This document shows, one piece after another, positions 33,561-44,229 of a DNA stretch of 64,000 nucleotides (position 1 is its first letter; each line of letters opens with the position of its first letter). A program made the translations under genes and the position numbers. The notes below the pieces were generated by a model that saw nothing but the letters and a program-made list of their open reading frames with translations, searched no databases and had not been told where the DNA came from. The stretch comes from Malaya genurostris. Its lineage: Eukaryota; Arthropoda; Insecta; Diptera; Culicidae. The stretch is taken from the NCBI RefSeq assembly GCF_030247185.1, contig NC_080570.1:1798001-1862000 (forward strand). Reading direction: 5' to 3'.

Positions 33561-34228
33561 CTGTCAGGAAATGCTATTGGATCTCGCGTTAGCTCCCGTA
33601 ATATAAGTGACAATTGATTGAATTAATTCTCCCTACTTGAGACGTGGAAATCGTTAACGAGGTGTCAATAAATAACATACACATGTCGTGGATCATGGGG
33701 CAGGTACGTGGTTGTTGTCTAATAGAGTAGCAGACTGGTGCTCAATTGAAAAGACGATTTATGGATCAAATTATCTGAATTGAATAACAAAACAAACTGT
33801 TGCCATCATTTTATTGGCTTTGAAGGTATATGAAAAAGATTAAGAAGAGGTTTCCCTTTTATCTGGATCTTTGAAATCATGTAATCAGTAACTTAGAGGT
33901 TAAAATTAATCCTTAAGTTTCTTCTAAGGGCATAAACCCAGTTTTACTTGTATTTTTCGTTTCGTCTTCGACTCATCAGTACGTTGGCAGTTTATGTTGT
34001 GCTGCTAACGCCACATATCGGTTTAGTATGAAACGATAAGCAGAAGTAATCCTAGTAACCTAACTCTCACATGCAGTTTTCCTTTCAAAACATTCAATTT
34101 GAGCTATCCTTTTCGTGAGGAATGGTTGTCTGGTTATTTGGAACGACAACTTGATGAACACATAGTTTGTTATACTGTTCTCTGTTGAATGGTCGTGCTG
34201 GTGCTGGTGTCTAATCTACTGTTGTGAA

Positions 34229-34910
34229 ATGAGGTTAGATCAGTCTCATTCACTTGTTAGATACTGTATTGTATTTCAAGCAGAAATCTACGCGATTTTG
34301 TTTGGATTACAATCGTCACTGCAGCAGAGAATCTGTGGTGAACGAATTTATTTTTGTTCCGACAGTCAGGCAGCTTTAAAAGCACTCAGTTCGAATGATT
34401 CACGGTCGAATCTAGTGATCGCATGTCGAACCCAAATTGAAGACCTCAGCATTTCAAATGCTGTTTACTTCTTATGGGTACCCGGCCATTCTGGTATTAC
34501 TGAAAATGAATGGGCTGATGAGTTGGATAGAGCTGGAGCAACGAATGATTTCGTTGGTCCTGAACCAGCTTTACCACTTTCCACTAGTTGGATGAACACA
34601 AGATTCTCGCAGCTTGCAAACTTGCGCTCAGACAAAGGCATTTTCACCAGATTTAAATCTGAAAATGTCAAAGTGTCTACTGCATTTTTCCAAGCATCAT
34701 TGCAGTATTCTGGTCAGAGCTCTGACTGGACATTGCAAACTCATTTATCACATGGCTACTATTCAACGTACTGAGCATTATTCGTGTGATTTGTGTGAAT
34801 GCGATTATGGTACATATTATAATCTCATATGTAACTGTCCCGCATTGGCGCAACTACGATCCGGGATTTTGGTTCTCCATACAAGGTTGAGTCTGTGTAT
34901 GCGGAGCTAA
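34229..34910 (+). pseudogene. RNase H domain and C-terminus of a non-LTR ORF2, frameshifted
   Basis: The first frame (34,229-34,774) shows QAEIYAILFGLQSSL, IYFCSDSQAALKAL and FLWVPGHSGITENEWADELD. These are the Glu, Asp and His-containing blocks of a ribonuclease H that removes the RNA strand during target-primed reverse transcription. From about 34,690 the true sequence runs on in another frame (34,614-34,910), reading LTGHCKLIYHMATIQRTEHY and the Cys/His-bearing CDLCECDYGTYYNLICNCPA typical of the C-terminus of this group. One frameshift therefore inactivates the copy. Confidence 0.85.
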
Positions 34911-35240
34911 AATTAAAGGATATCCTGTCGTTTCCTAACCAAATGTGGTAAGGAGCTATAGTCAGAAGGGTTCATCGTTTTTCCTGGAGTGAATGAATCC
35001 TTTCTGTATTCACCTTAAATAGGGTTTAGCAGATTGTTTGGCATCCTTTAGGGGGTACCGAATTTACTTCTGCTCGTACATACTGCGAATCGTTCTGCGT
35101 TCTTCCGGGAGTGCAGAATGGTGTCAATTTTGTAAAATCTCTAAATCCTCTTTCGTGGATGCAGAACGATTTGTTTTTTTTTATGTTTTGTGCTGTTTTC
35201 CCACCTCACCTACCTTTTTTTCTTCCCTTCCTATCAGGAA

Positions 35241-35870
35241 TTTTTTTTAAACGTTTTATTGGAATATGAGTTAAAATTAAATTATTAAGCAATTCTGTGA
35301 ATTTTGTGTAAGGAAAATTGTAAACCTACTTGTATTGTGTAATGTGGCAAAGGAACTTATATTCTAACTTACTAACTAATACAGAGAGCGAATCGATTCA
35401 ATTGAAGATTGCATCGATTTTTGTCGGAATTTGCTTATAATATTATGTGACATTACATCCAATGGTTCTATATTTGTGAGTCTGTGTAACTCAATTGTAC
35501 TAAACCAGGGAGGACGCTTCAAAATCATTTTCAAAATCATTTTCATTTGAAGCGTTTTCTTCCTGGTGGAACAACAACTTGAACAAATTGGTACTGCACA
35601 AAGCATGGCTGGTCTGAAAATTTGTTTATAAATTAACAATTTAGACAGAGCTTAGAATTTCTGTTTATAAGAGGATATAAGCATTTAATATATTTATTAC
35701 ACTTTGCCTGGATTCCTTCAATGTGATCCTTGAAAGTGAGTTTTTTGTCATACGTTAAACCTAAGTATTTAGCTTGATCAGACCAAATTCAATTCCAAGC
35801 CATTCAATTTGATAATGTGATTATTGTTTGGTTTAAGAAAAGAAGCTCTTGGCTTATGAGGAAAGAGCAT
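35241..35870 (-). mobile_element. 5'-truncated Jockey-type non-LTR element nested in copy 1
   Basis: Minus-strand insertion of about 630 bp. It starts with a T run on the plus strand (its A tail) at 35,241 and is flanked by TATCAGGAA (35,232-35,240) and TATCAGAAA (35,871-35,879), an imperfect 9-bp target duplication. The copy of the host element at 43.7 kb has a single ATCAGGAAGCTGATGTGAAG at the corresponding site, so the empty site can be read directly. Confidence 0.85.
35376..35800 (-). pseudogene. Jockey-type reverse transcriptase C-terminus
   Basis: Minus-strand pieces read PHKPRASFLKPNNNHIIKLN, then YKQIFRPAMLCAVPICSSCC and STIELHRLTNIEPLDVMSHN, ending at the stop at 35,376. This is the region after the RT palm of Jockey elements such as the Juan type. 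A stop and a frameshift precede the last 87-codon frame, so it is inactive. Confidence 0.8.
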
Positions 35871-35965
35871 ATCAGAAAATTGATGAGAAGCTACGGCAAG
35901 GCACAAATCTCCTAATAACTAGGGGAACGTGCCACTTGAGTAAATTAGTTCTGATTCCTGATATT

Positions 35966-37259
35966 AAGTAACAGTAAGGTTAAAATACGTTCATCACAAG
36001 AAATTTCTTAGGAGATAAATGCACTTCGAAATTGAACAGGTGCATTTACTTCAGCTAAATAAAACGAGTGCCGTAATCTGCATTCATTTTTTATACAGAT
36101 GCACTTTTGTTTACTACAAACAACAAGAACAACAAGCTTTATGTGGAGCATGGAAACATCTAACACAACGTAACAGTGTACGTGGAGGATCAAACCAAAA
36201 ATGTACGTGTGAATTGTCTTCCGTTAAGCAACTTCCGACGAATTAACTCAAAGAATCATGTTACAGCATTGAGAGATTATTTTCTTTACATTCGTTGAAC
36301 ATGCATTAATATTTTTGAAGAAACATTTCATTCAAAGTCCGTGTCCAACATCATTGAAAAATTACTGCAGCAACTATTTTCACACTGCACACACTTTCTA
36401 CATTTAAAATACTCAACCCAAACGTTTTTCTTCTCATTTTTTGTTACTTTGGGGAGGTTTTTCAACAAGAGGCACCATTCAACAAGAAATAGGCACCACA
36501 AAAACTTAAAAAAAAATCAAATGGAAACGTAGAGGTCTAGAAAGCGACATCGAGAATACTCTTTCGACCGTCTGTTTTTCCAAGAAAAAAAAACGAAAGT
36601 GTTGTTCGAAAGACGCTTTGTATCATGTAAAACACTTAAATTCATTTTTTTGAACGATTGCTGTAAAAAAAGTTGTGTTTTTTTACATCCGTTAGACCCT
36701 TCCCCCATAAAAAAAGGTTACACCTTCTTATGTGACTATCTGTCAGAGCACGAGAATTCCATGTGAATCACTTGTCATTAGCGATCCTCTGCGTGTTCCA
36801 CGTGAACTTGAATAGTGCTACTACTTATTCCCTATTCGATAGTGAAGAGAGTGCCTCTTCCCAAAGAAATAAGAACTAAAAATTTGTTTTAGTGAACCTC
36901 ACATTACTATTACAAAATTTGTTTCGAAACTACCAAAGTATGCGAAATAAAACAATTTTGAGTCAAATTTTTACACTCTAAATGACAATTTCGAACTTTT
37001 CGCATACCTAATTCTGTAATTGGAGAATTTCGCGCCAACTCGCACAAATGTTGACAGAATCTTTTCAAATTTGAATGAAACTTTCCGAACGTATAGACTT
37101 TGGCACAACAAGTCACTTTGCATTCTTTGATTTTTCAAATTGTATCTCAACTGTCTTTTGAGAAGGGTGAAATGTATTTAATCACTTTTTTTCAAATAAT
37201 TATTGTCAAAAATGACAATGTCTTCAAAGTGATTTTCACAAAACCTGTTTAGTTTTCCA
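35966..37259. other. Unrecognised AT-rich DNA
   Basis: No repeat units, terminal inverted repeats or protein motifs recognised. Open frames are below 80 codons and mutually overlapping. Confidence 0.4.
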
Positions 37260-38050
37260 ATAAAAATACTTAAAATTTTTATTGATTACCAAATTGGTTC
37301 CGAAACCGAAACCTGGGAATCGGTATAACTAAAATCGATTCGTTAGGCCGAAAACTAACATAACCTAAATACTAAAATAGTTTTGAGTCGAGTTGAAGAA
37401 ACGAAAAACAAACCAACACACTTCACCCTCTAACTCCTGAATTTGTAGTCGATGGTAGCCTATGGGTGCCATAGGATCTTTCATTCGTGCCAAAGCTTTT
37501 TGAGAGCTTTTGACCACTATTTCCGGAACTGGGAACTGAAATCCGATATAGGCAAAAACGAACATGTTTGACCCTCAACTAACCAAGTCTGCAGAATTCT
37601 AGAAGTTTACGGTTAAGGAATGTTGCTATTTTTTCAGCGGCTAGTATAAAAACACGTTCCGGAAATTGATTTTTTAAAGTTTATCAGCCTGTAATTCCAG
37701 AATCGAAATCCTTGACTAAATAAAATTAATTAGTGTTTTATGAAATCGCAAGACTTTTATTTTGGAACTAAGATCGTGGAAATTGAGTGCACTTTTCTTT
37801 TTTTTTTTGACACATTCTACCTCGTTACTCCGCAACCGGAAGTCTGATCCAAGTGCAATTCAAAAGCAGTCTATGTGACTGTTGGACCTATCTAAGTTTG
37901 TGAAAATCGATAACGTCTATAGAAAAATCGGTCATTTTTTTGTTCGTTTTATTTCGTCTGTCCGGAACCGGCTGCTCGATCCGGATAAAATCCAAAAGCA
38001 GAGTATGGGATCACGAGACTTCAAGTTCATGTGAACATTCGAATTGGTTC
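37260..38050. repeat. Dispersed repeat R1 fragments
   Basis: Contains GGTTCCGAAACCGAAACCTG, CACTATTTCCGGAACTGGGA, TTACTCCGCAACCGGAAGTC, AAGTTTGTGAAAATCGATAA and TCCGGAACCGGCTGCTCGAT. Orientation changes inside the stretch suggest more than one insertion. Confidence 0.65.
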
Positions 38051-38507
38051 AAGACAATAGAAATGAAAGGTAAACCAGTCATGACAGCTGGAATATGAAT
38101 TACAGAATAAACATAAATCAATTGTTTTCTTTCAGTGTTCATTTTTAATACTTTGAAGCATATCTCAATACATCTCAAACAGTCGAAAATTATCGATGTA
38201 AACTTGCTGGTGACGATCGAAAACTCAAATGGAAACCGCCACCCTCTATTTATAGTTTAAGTCTGTTCATTCGAACTTGCTCACTACCAACAGCGAGCAC
38301 AATGAAGGTACAGTTATTTAACTGACGATGCATATTGCGAGCATCATTTAACATTTATGCCAACAAAAGTCCAACGGAATGAATGGCCATGAATTTCATT
38401 TTCATCAAATAATAATAATAATAGCACGGACACACACACGTTTACACGCGTAAACATCACACTCTGAGCTAGTTTTACCCAAAATTTCATGAATTTTAAC
38501 TCATACA
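38051..38507. other. Unrecognised stretch
   Basis: No gene or repeat recognised; a short AAT run and an ACACAC word lie near 38,408-38,440. Confidence 0.35.
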
Positions 38508-38962
38508 ATAAAAAGTTCAGTTTTAGCAATGACTGAGTGGAAACATATATTGAAGAAGCCAAATTAATGAAAAACATAAAGGATGATTTTTTGGAAAAAG
38601 ATACGCTTCCGTGCATACGTGCTACAATTTCGCCACCCTAAGCCTTGTGGTAGACACAGTTCTAACACACGACTAGGCATGATAAAGCGTACATCGAACA
38701 TGATCTACATCCTAGCCGTCTCACGACCGGTACCATACATCCAAACATCTTCTCTGTTCATCAAACACTAGTCTTCTCGCTCTATACCTATTCTCCGCTC
38801 AAGCACTGAGTAGGAACCTGCATAAGAACGCAGGTTCGAGTTCTGTCTCTAAGCGTATGTTTTTTCAAAAAATTATTTTTTCTGTAAATTTTTCATTCAT
38901 TTGGCTTCTCCAATGTATGATTCCATTCAGTCATTGCAAAAACTGAACTTAGTAATGGCGAC
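38508..38962. mobile_element. Non-autonomous DNA element with about 100-bp inverted arms
   Basis: Left arm words AAGTTCAGTTTTAGCAATGA, GAAGAAGCCAAATTAATGAA and GATTTTTTGGAAAAAGATAC return inverted on the right (GTATGTTTTTTCAAAAAATT, TCATTCATTTGGCTTCTCCA, TCATTGCAAAAACTGAACTT). The arms are about 100 bp with scattered mismatches and the middle is about 240 bp without coding capacity. No target duplication could be assigned. Confidence 0.75.
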
Positions 38963-39041
38963 TTTACGTCAAACCAACTAACTTTTAATAAATCGTAATA
39001 AAAAGTTATTCACCAAGAAATCCATTGTGCATTTTTTCGAG

Positions 39042-39173
39042 TACACTAAGGTCTTTTTTTTGCGGTTTTTTATGCGACTTTTTTATGCGAATTTTCAGAG
39101 TTATGCGGTTTTCTTTTATGCTGTTATTATTATACGGTACGTAACCTCGCATAAAAAAAGACTTCAGTGTACA
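39042..39173. mobile_element. Small MITE (about 130 bp) with TATGCG-rich interior
   Basis: GTACACTAAGGTCTTTTTTT at the left is inverted as AAAAAAAGACTTCAGTGTAC at the right (20-bp arms, two mismatches). The interior repeats TTTTATGCGA and GCGGTTTT words. Similar TATGCGATTTTCATGCGA words occur at 17,510-17,570 and 11,290. Confidence 0.75.
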
Positions 39174-40439
39174 GTCTATAGTAAAATTCACAAGATCAGA
39201 AGCAGGAGTTACATTTTTTCGAGTACAGTTTTTAAACTAGTTCAACTATTTTTTTTTTGTGAATGTGAGAAATGCATTATTACACCACTAGGTGGGTTAA
39301 GACAAGTTTTTTTTTTCAATGGAATTGAATTAAGTGACTAAAATTATGCCAAACTAAGAGAGCCGCAATTGACATTCGATGCCTAACCCGTACTCGGGGG
39401 TAAAAATTGTCCCTCGGCTTCAAACAACCAAACAATTTCCCGGCCAATTTTGCCGACCATAATCTCCCACATTTCACACCTCATTGTCGGAAGAGAGAAT
39501 GCGTAGCAGGGCATATTCAGTCCTGAAGGCAAGTGTGAACAGCCACAATTTTCCACTTCATTGAAAATCCCTCTAATCCGGTCTCTCAAATTGAAAATAA
39601 ACCGAACCCTCGACTATTTATACTATGCCGTTTGTTGCGCCCGTGTTCGCACGGAAAATGAGGTGGGGAAGCGGGCATCTAATCCAAGTAGCCACCGCCG
39701 CCAAGCCCTCGATCGGGGTTCAATCGCAACAAAGCAGGCCACTTGAGGAACGTCATCAAGTGAGTGCAAATTGGTGCCCGCTAACGAAGCAACTTTTGGT
39801 CCAAAGCCCGAAAAGCTCGAAAAGTCGAAGGAAGAAGAGGGTAGCGGCGAGCGAGCGCAATTCCCTTCCGAAAACTAAATCCCACCCGAAAACTCCGAAT
39901 ATATATGCATAATGTAGCGTGTAATAATGAATAAATTGAATCTTGAACTATCCCTTTGAATAAATTCATGCACAATCTCACACACGACCCTGCCACCGGT
40001 TGTACTAAGCTCGACTTTCAACTTGGTGGTCTTCTTTTGAGGTTTCGTCCTTTGCTCGCCCCTCGGTATAGTAGCAAGTGGGAATTTAACAACCTAGAAC
40101 TAAATATGAACGTAAACAACAATAACAACAACAAGAACAGCAATGACAAACCAGGACTGCCAACTGGAAGTAGAAGGCGCGAGCAGAGAAAAAACAGACA
40201 GACTCTATCGCCTTACCGCAGCAGCAGGCCTGTGCACTGCGGATTCAACCAAGGCCTGCTTTGTGGAGATCCCGTTTGCAGCGCAGCACTTGCAAGATGG
40301 AACGTGTTGCGAAATCCAGCAAAATAGATCCACTTTACTCGACTCGCTGTTGCACGCTGCCTGCTGATGGTTTTCCATGACTTACTCGTCGTTCACTACA
40401 GCAGCTGCGGCGTAGTGTGCTTACACACATACAACCGTC

Positions 40440-40467
40440 GTGGTGGTGGTGGTGGTGGTGGTGGTGG
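40440..40467 (+). repeat. (TGG)n microsatellite
   Basis: Nine perfect TGG units. Confidence 0.95.
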
Positions 40468-41142
40468 CAGTAGGTGGTAGGTATATTTAATATCTCCGTT
40501 CATTTTCAGTGCATGAACCGACCGGCAGCTGCTAAAGCGGCATCGTTGTGTATATTTTCGCAACTTTTTACCTACTGCTCTACTACTGTTGCGGGGCGAA
40601 GCATTATTTGCTTGCTGGGGCTCCACTGCTTGTTTACTGGCGAAAGGTGAACGTGGTGGGTGAAAACAAGCCGCAAGGTTCTGCCAACAGAAATAACAAC
40701 AACAACAACAACAACAATGTAACGAGTGTAGCAGCGAGTGAGAGAGAGAAGAAGTAAAAAAAACGCCTGACTCGGTGAGCGAGTACAAAGAATTGGAAAA
40801 CAACAGAAGGAGGTTAATGCACACCCGTTTCGCTCCACTTTTAAGCGCACCGCAGTAAGTGTCTTCCTTGTGAGAGAAAAATCATTCTTCTTTTTTTTTC
40901 TCTTCTTTTTGCTCTTTCTGCTGGTGCTTGCTGTAATGCTTCTTCTTCCGTTTCTGTACGGTTTGGTTGTTTTTTTTTATTATTTTAGCTCCTTGCTACA
41001 CTGCGGCATCGCGGACCTGGACACGGACTGGTATCATGCAAGTCACTACCACCTCAACTACCCCCCCCCTTCACAATCCGATCGAGGCAGCCGAAGGAGC
41101 AATTTTGTGTTGCACGCTGCTGACACTACCCGCATGGTTCCA

Positions 41143-41157
41143 CCCCCCCCCCCCCCC
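41143..41157 (+). repeat. C15 homopolymer
   Basis: Fifteen consecutive C, followed by a C/T-rich tail. A second C15 run lies about 180 bp away at 41,339-41,353. Confidence 0.95.
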
Positions 41158-41847
41158 TCCCTCTAGATTCCGCGCGCGTTTTGCCGGCTGACCCCGTCCC
41201 CCCTCCTCCTTCATCGCATTCAGGGGTCGACAGGGAAATCTCGGCTTGTTTCCACCACATTCGCATTCACACCCGCTTCGCTCGGTGCTATGTTTATAAT
41301 TTTAAAGTAGACTGCTTTATCTGTCAGGCGACCTTCTGCCCCCCCCCCCCCCCTTTCCTGGGAACCGATGGGTTACCGAGATTCCCGCTCAGCCCCGGAA
41401 CGCGGAAGGATGATCCTCGAGGGTGTTTGTTTTGTGATTTCGGACTGCAGCTGGAACCAGTATGCCAGTAACAACAGAAACAACAGGATGATGAAACAAT
41501 TGAGCCCCCCTCCTCTTCTTCTGCTCCCAACATTTCCACCACAACAGCAGGAGCAACGAAGATGGGCTTAATGGAGATGGCCGTTGTGAAAAAAAAACAC
41601 TGGTCGGTGGCTACGGAAGGGGACGGGAGCGGTGCGGTGCGGTGCCACCGAGCAATTGCGGGAGATGATGAGAAAATCTGCGGGTTTTATGCTGATTATT
41701 ACGAGTGTGCTTCTGACGGAGACGACGCGCAGGAGATGACTTTTCTTGACAGCGTAATGAATTAATGGTAATTGCATTCTTTTTAACGCGGTGAATTACC
41801 AAGCGTTTGCGTTGGTTTTTCCTTCTTTCTATCATCCGGTTGCCGCA

Positions 41848-41966
41848 CAGCGAAGGCAGCACATGGTGTGTGGTGCTGCTAATTTGGACTGCAACCGTGA
41901 TGGATGTTTGATGATTTTTAGCCGCCTTTTGCAACAGGGGTTCTAATTTTTGAAGGATTGAGCTTA
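41848..41966. repeat. Dispersed 120-bp repeat R3, copy 1
   Basis: CACAGCGAAGGCAGCACATG, GTGCTGCTAATTTGGACTGC and GATGATTTTTAGCCGCCTTT recur at 43,250-43,372 in the same orientation. On the minus strand both copies share the reading KNHQTSITVAVQISST; whether that is coding is unclear. Confidence 0.8.
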
Positions 41967-42259
41967 GAACATCCGTAAAAGAAACATTATGCGCCAACTG
42001 CAACGAAAATCAAATCAAACACGATCTACTATTATTTTGGAAGGTGAAATTAGAAGAGCGAGTATGAAGAACTCGAGTGGCGCGACAATCCTAAAGGCAA
42101 TGGCGAGATTGAGACAGGAACTTTTGTGTTGATGTTGGAAACATACATCGGACTGACGGTTGATTATTTAAGAGTTTCTGCTAAGTGTACATAATTAATT
42201 CTTTATTTTAACGATTCGTTTTTGACTCATAGACGGACATAGATTTAGGTAATTTTACA

Positions 42260-42800
42260 ATGGATTCGGATCCACAAAAGTGTGCTTCACGCATTTTTTT
42301 GGGTCCTAATATGACGAATTTTGTACCAAAGAACAAACGCCAGGAGGAAATTATGATTTTATATTTTTATTTGAACAAATCCGCAGCCGAATCACATCGA
42401 ATCAGAAATCACATGCAAGAGATTCGAAACCAACGCTTCAAAAACGAGGAACGTAGAAGACCGTCGAAAAATTACGAAGACATCGAATAGCGGACATTAT
42501 TGGATGAAACGCAAACTCAAAAACATTTGGTTGCGACTTGAAATATATTTTCAGTTAGAAAGACCGCTTGAGAACCATGTAAAAAGCTCATAAGATGAGA
42601 AAACGGTTACTACATGAATTGAACGAATAAAAAGCTCATAAGATGAGAAAACGGTTACTACACGAATTGAACGAAAGACAAGCAAAAACAAAACTGGTAA
42701 ATCGTATTTGAACGTTATTTTGGCTTCGGACTGGCGATGAAAAGTAGACTTATCTTGAAAATACCAAGTGCCAACAAATGTTGGCTTTGTCTAAGTGAGG
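42260..42800 (+). pseudogene. Mos1-like (mauritiana-type) mariner transposase remnant
   Basis: The frame 42,260-42,490 reads MTNFVPKNKRQEEIMILYFY and LNKSAAESHRI, then QRFKNEERRRPSKNYEDIE. This matches the order of the N-terminal DNA-binding part of Mos1-type mariner transposases (FVPNK, HLKKTAAESHRM, WFQRFKSGDF, YEDAEL), with an internal deletion where the recognition helix should be. After a stop it continues RTLLDETQTQKHLVAT. A later frame near 42,730 gives TGDEK and TYLENTK, the first catalytic Asp region. A 48-bp tandem duplication (42,581-42,676) lies between. No terminal repeats were found. Confidence 0.75.
42581..42676 (+). repeat. 48-bp tandem duplication
   Basis: AAAAAGCTCATAAGATGAGA and CGGTTACTACATGAATTGAA occur twice at 48-bp spacing, nearly identical, so the duplication is young compared with the decayed transposase around it. 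Confidence 0.9.
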
Positions 42801-43144
42801 CATCAACGTTAACATTTATTTAACAAAAACTTTCATATTACTGCTCTTACTAAAGAAAAAATGGGTTAAGTGGACCCGTTAGCAAAGTCACCTACGCACA
42901 TTTGACGGGAGTTATGAATCTGGTACGATATATCAGGGTATTAGATTTCCTCACAGTCTGTCTCCTTACTAAGAAACAGTCTCAGCTAAATCGAAAGATT
43001 AACATGAAAATGCAAATAAAATGGAATAATTGAAATAAACATGTTATTACAATCCTTTCTAGAATTGCGAATATCCTCTCTGTTAATATGTTTTACATCA
43101 TGCCGGAAATTCTCATAGTGATTGTATTGTACGGATTTAGGTAT

Positions 43145-43252
43145 ATCGAACCATGAGTTGAAACATATTTTATTATAAACTACGGTCAGAATTGTACAGA
43201 GATATGCTTAGAGGTGCTGCATGTCCCCTTACTTACGGAGCTAGATGCCACA
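43145..43252. repeat. Dispersed 108-bp repeat R4, copy 1
   Basis: TATCGAACCATGAGTTGAAA, CAGAATTGTACAGAGATATG and TGCATGTCCCCTTACTTACG recur at 46,997-47,104 in the same orientation. It joins directly to R3 copy 2. Confidence 0.85.
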
Positions 43253-43372
43253 GCGAAGGTAGCACATGGTGCATGGTGCTGCTAATTTGGACTGCAACCG
43301 TGATTGATGTTTGATGATTTTTAGCCGTCTTTTGCAACAGGGGCTCTAATTTTTGAAGTATTATTCTTAGCC
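43250..43372. repeat. Dispersed repeat R3, copy 2
   Basis: Second copy of 41,848-41,966, about 90% alike by eye. A few extra bases separate the last shared word (ATTGAGCTT). Confidence 0.8.
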
Positions 43373-43531
43373 GTTGGATTGAGCTTGAAACAGGAATCAA
43401 GGCGATCAAATACAATTCAATTCAAATTAAATGGTGTCTAAGAAATTTTTTCCGGAAACCGACCGCGCAGAGTCAGATCAAATACCAACCTCTTTTCCAT
43501 CGGGAAGTCTTCTAAATTGTGTTGCATCACA

Positions 43532-43585
43532 TCCGCAGTAGTTCAGTTGGCAGAGCGATTTCCCCAAATTGGAAAAGGTTGCGGA
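43532..43585 (+). other. tRNA-like sequence lacking a T arm
   Basis: TAGTTCAGTTGG (43,539-43,550) fits the pol III A-box pattern TRGYNNARNNGG exactly. TCCGCA and TGCGGA at the two ends can pair as an acceptor-like stem, GTTC/GAGC as a D stem, and TTTCC/GGAAA as an anticodon stem with the 7-base loop CCAAATT. There is no T arm or B box, and the loop lacks the usual T33, so it is a tRNA-derived remnant (old SINE head or tRNA pseudogene), not a working tRNA. Confidence 0.35.
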
Positions 43586-43654
43586 CGGATTTATAACTGT
43601 CTCTGAAGCTAATAACTAAGCATATCTAAATCTGGCTTCCGGTCCTGAACAAGG

Positions 43655-44215
43655 TTTCCGGATCAGAATCAGGAATCACAACTAATTGGCTCAAGTGGCA
43701 CGTTCCCCTAGTTGTTTGGAGAGTTGTGCCTTGCCATAGCTTCACATCAGCTTCCTGATGGGAAGGGAAGGATAAAAGAAACATGGAAGGGAATCGGGAA
43801 GTGGGTGAGGTGGGAAAACAGCACAAAACATGAAGGAACAAATCGTTCTGCATCCCCGGAAGGATGCTGAACGATCTGCAGGTGCCAAAATGCACCTGGT
43901 TAATAAAACCTCCAACCCCCGAGAGGATTTAGAGATTTTACAAAAGCGACAACATTCTGCATTCCCGGAAGAATGCAGAACGATTCGCAGTATGTACGAG
44001 CAGAAGTAAAATCGGCACCCCATAAATGGTGCCAAACAATCTGCTAAAAAACCTACTTAAGGTGAATACAGAAAGGATTCATTCACTCCAGGAAGAACGA
44101 CGAACCATTCTGACTATAGCTCCTTACCACATTTGGTTAGGAAACGACAGGATATCCTTTAATTTTAGCTCCGCATACACAGACTCAACCTTGTATGGAG
44201 AACCAAAAACCTGGA
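43655..44215 (-). mobile_element. 3' end of the RNase-H-type non-LTR element, copy 2
   Basis: Reverse-orientation match to 34,870-35,240 plus 35,880-35,965: CTCAAGTGGCACGTTCCCCT, GCAGAACGATTCGCAGTATG, GGAAACGACAGGATATCC, CAGACTCAACCTTGTATGGA. It has no counterpart of the nested Jockey insertion and so shows the empty site. It contains no RNase H domain, hence it is a shorter 5' truncation. Confidence 0.85.
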
Positions 44216-44229
44216 CTCTTGAAAGAGAT

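Larger units (their letters stand above)
30441..34099. other. Unique-looking island with GAGA tract and candidate terminal exon
   Basis: About 3.6 kb without transposon signatures up to about 33,950. Contains a long CT tract (31,715-31,768), (GT)n 32,443-32,457, (TTTG)n 32,478-32,503, (CAA)10 32,986-33,016, (CAG)8 33,274-33,297 and a possible last exon at 33,356-33,560. AT-rich 32,050-32,120 may be a boundary element or simply an AT run. Near 33,960-34,020 a diverged copy of the CGTCTTAGACTCGTCAGTGC word appears. Confidence 0.45.
34100..35965 (+). mobile_element. RNase-H-bearing non-LTR retrotransposon remnant (I/LOA/R1 group), copy 1
   Basis: The C-terminal RNase H region (34,229-34,910) is followed by the 3' untranslated part (34,911-35,240), then resumes at 35,880-35,965 after a nested insertion. 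The 3' part matches 43,655-44,215 in reverse: GTTGAGTCTGTGTATGCGGA, GGATATCCTGTCGTTTCC, CATACTGCGAATCGTTCTGC, AGGGGAACGTGCCACTTGAG. Everything 5' of the RNase H domain (endonuclease, RT) is missing, as expected for a 5'-truncated insertion. Confidence 0.8.
39350..41845. other. Unique-looking island with triplet and poly-C tracts
   Basis: About 2.5 kb of higher GC without transposon signatures: (TGG)n 40,440-40,467, (AAC)n 40,692-40,716, C15 runs at 41,143-41,157 and 41,339-41,353, several CAG and CCTCCT words. Overlapping open frames of 60-140 codons mostly reflect the low-complexity tracts. No confident exon. Confidence 0.45.

Noticed and set aside
38780..38860. tRNA gene suggested by GCAGGTTCGAGTTCTG
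   Set aside because: The B-box-like word lacks the last bases, no A box lies at the right distance and no cloverleaf closes.
40396..40850. Minus-strand frames with poly-Pro and poly-Val/Cys runs
   Set aside because: Runs come from (TGG)n and (AAC)n microsatellites.
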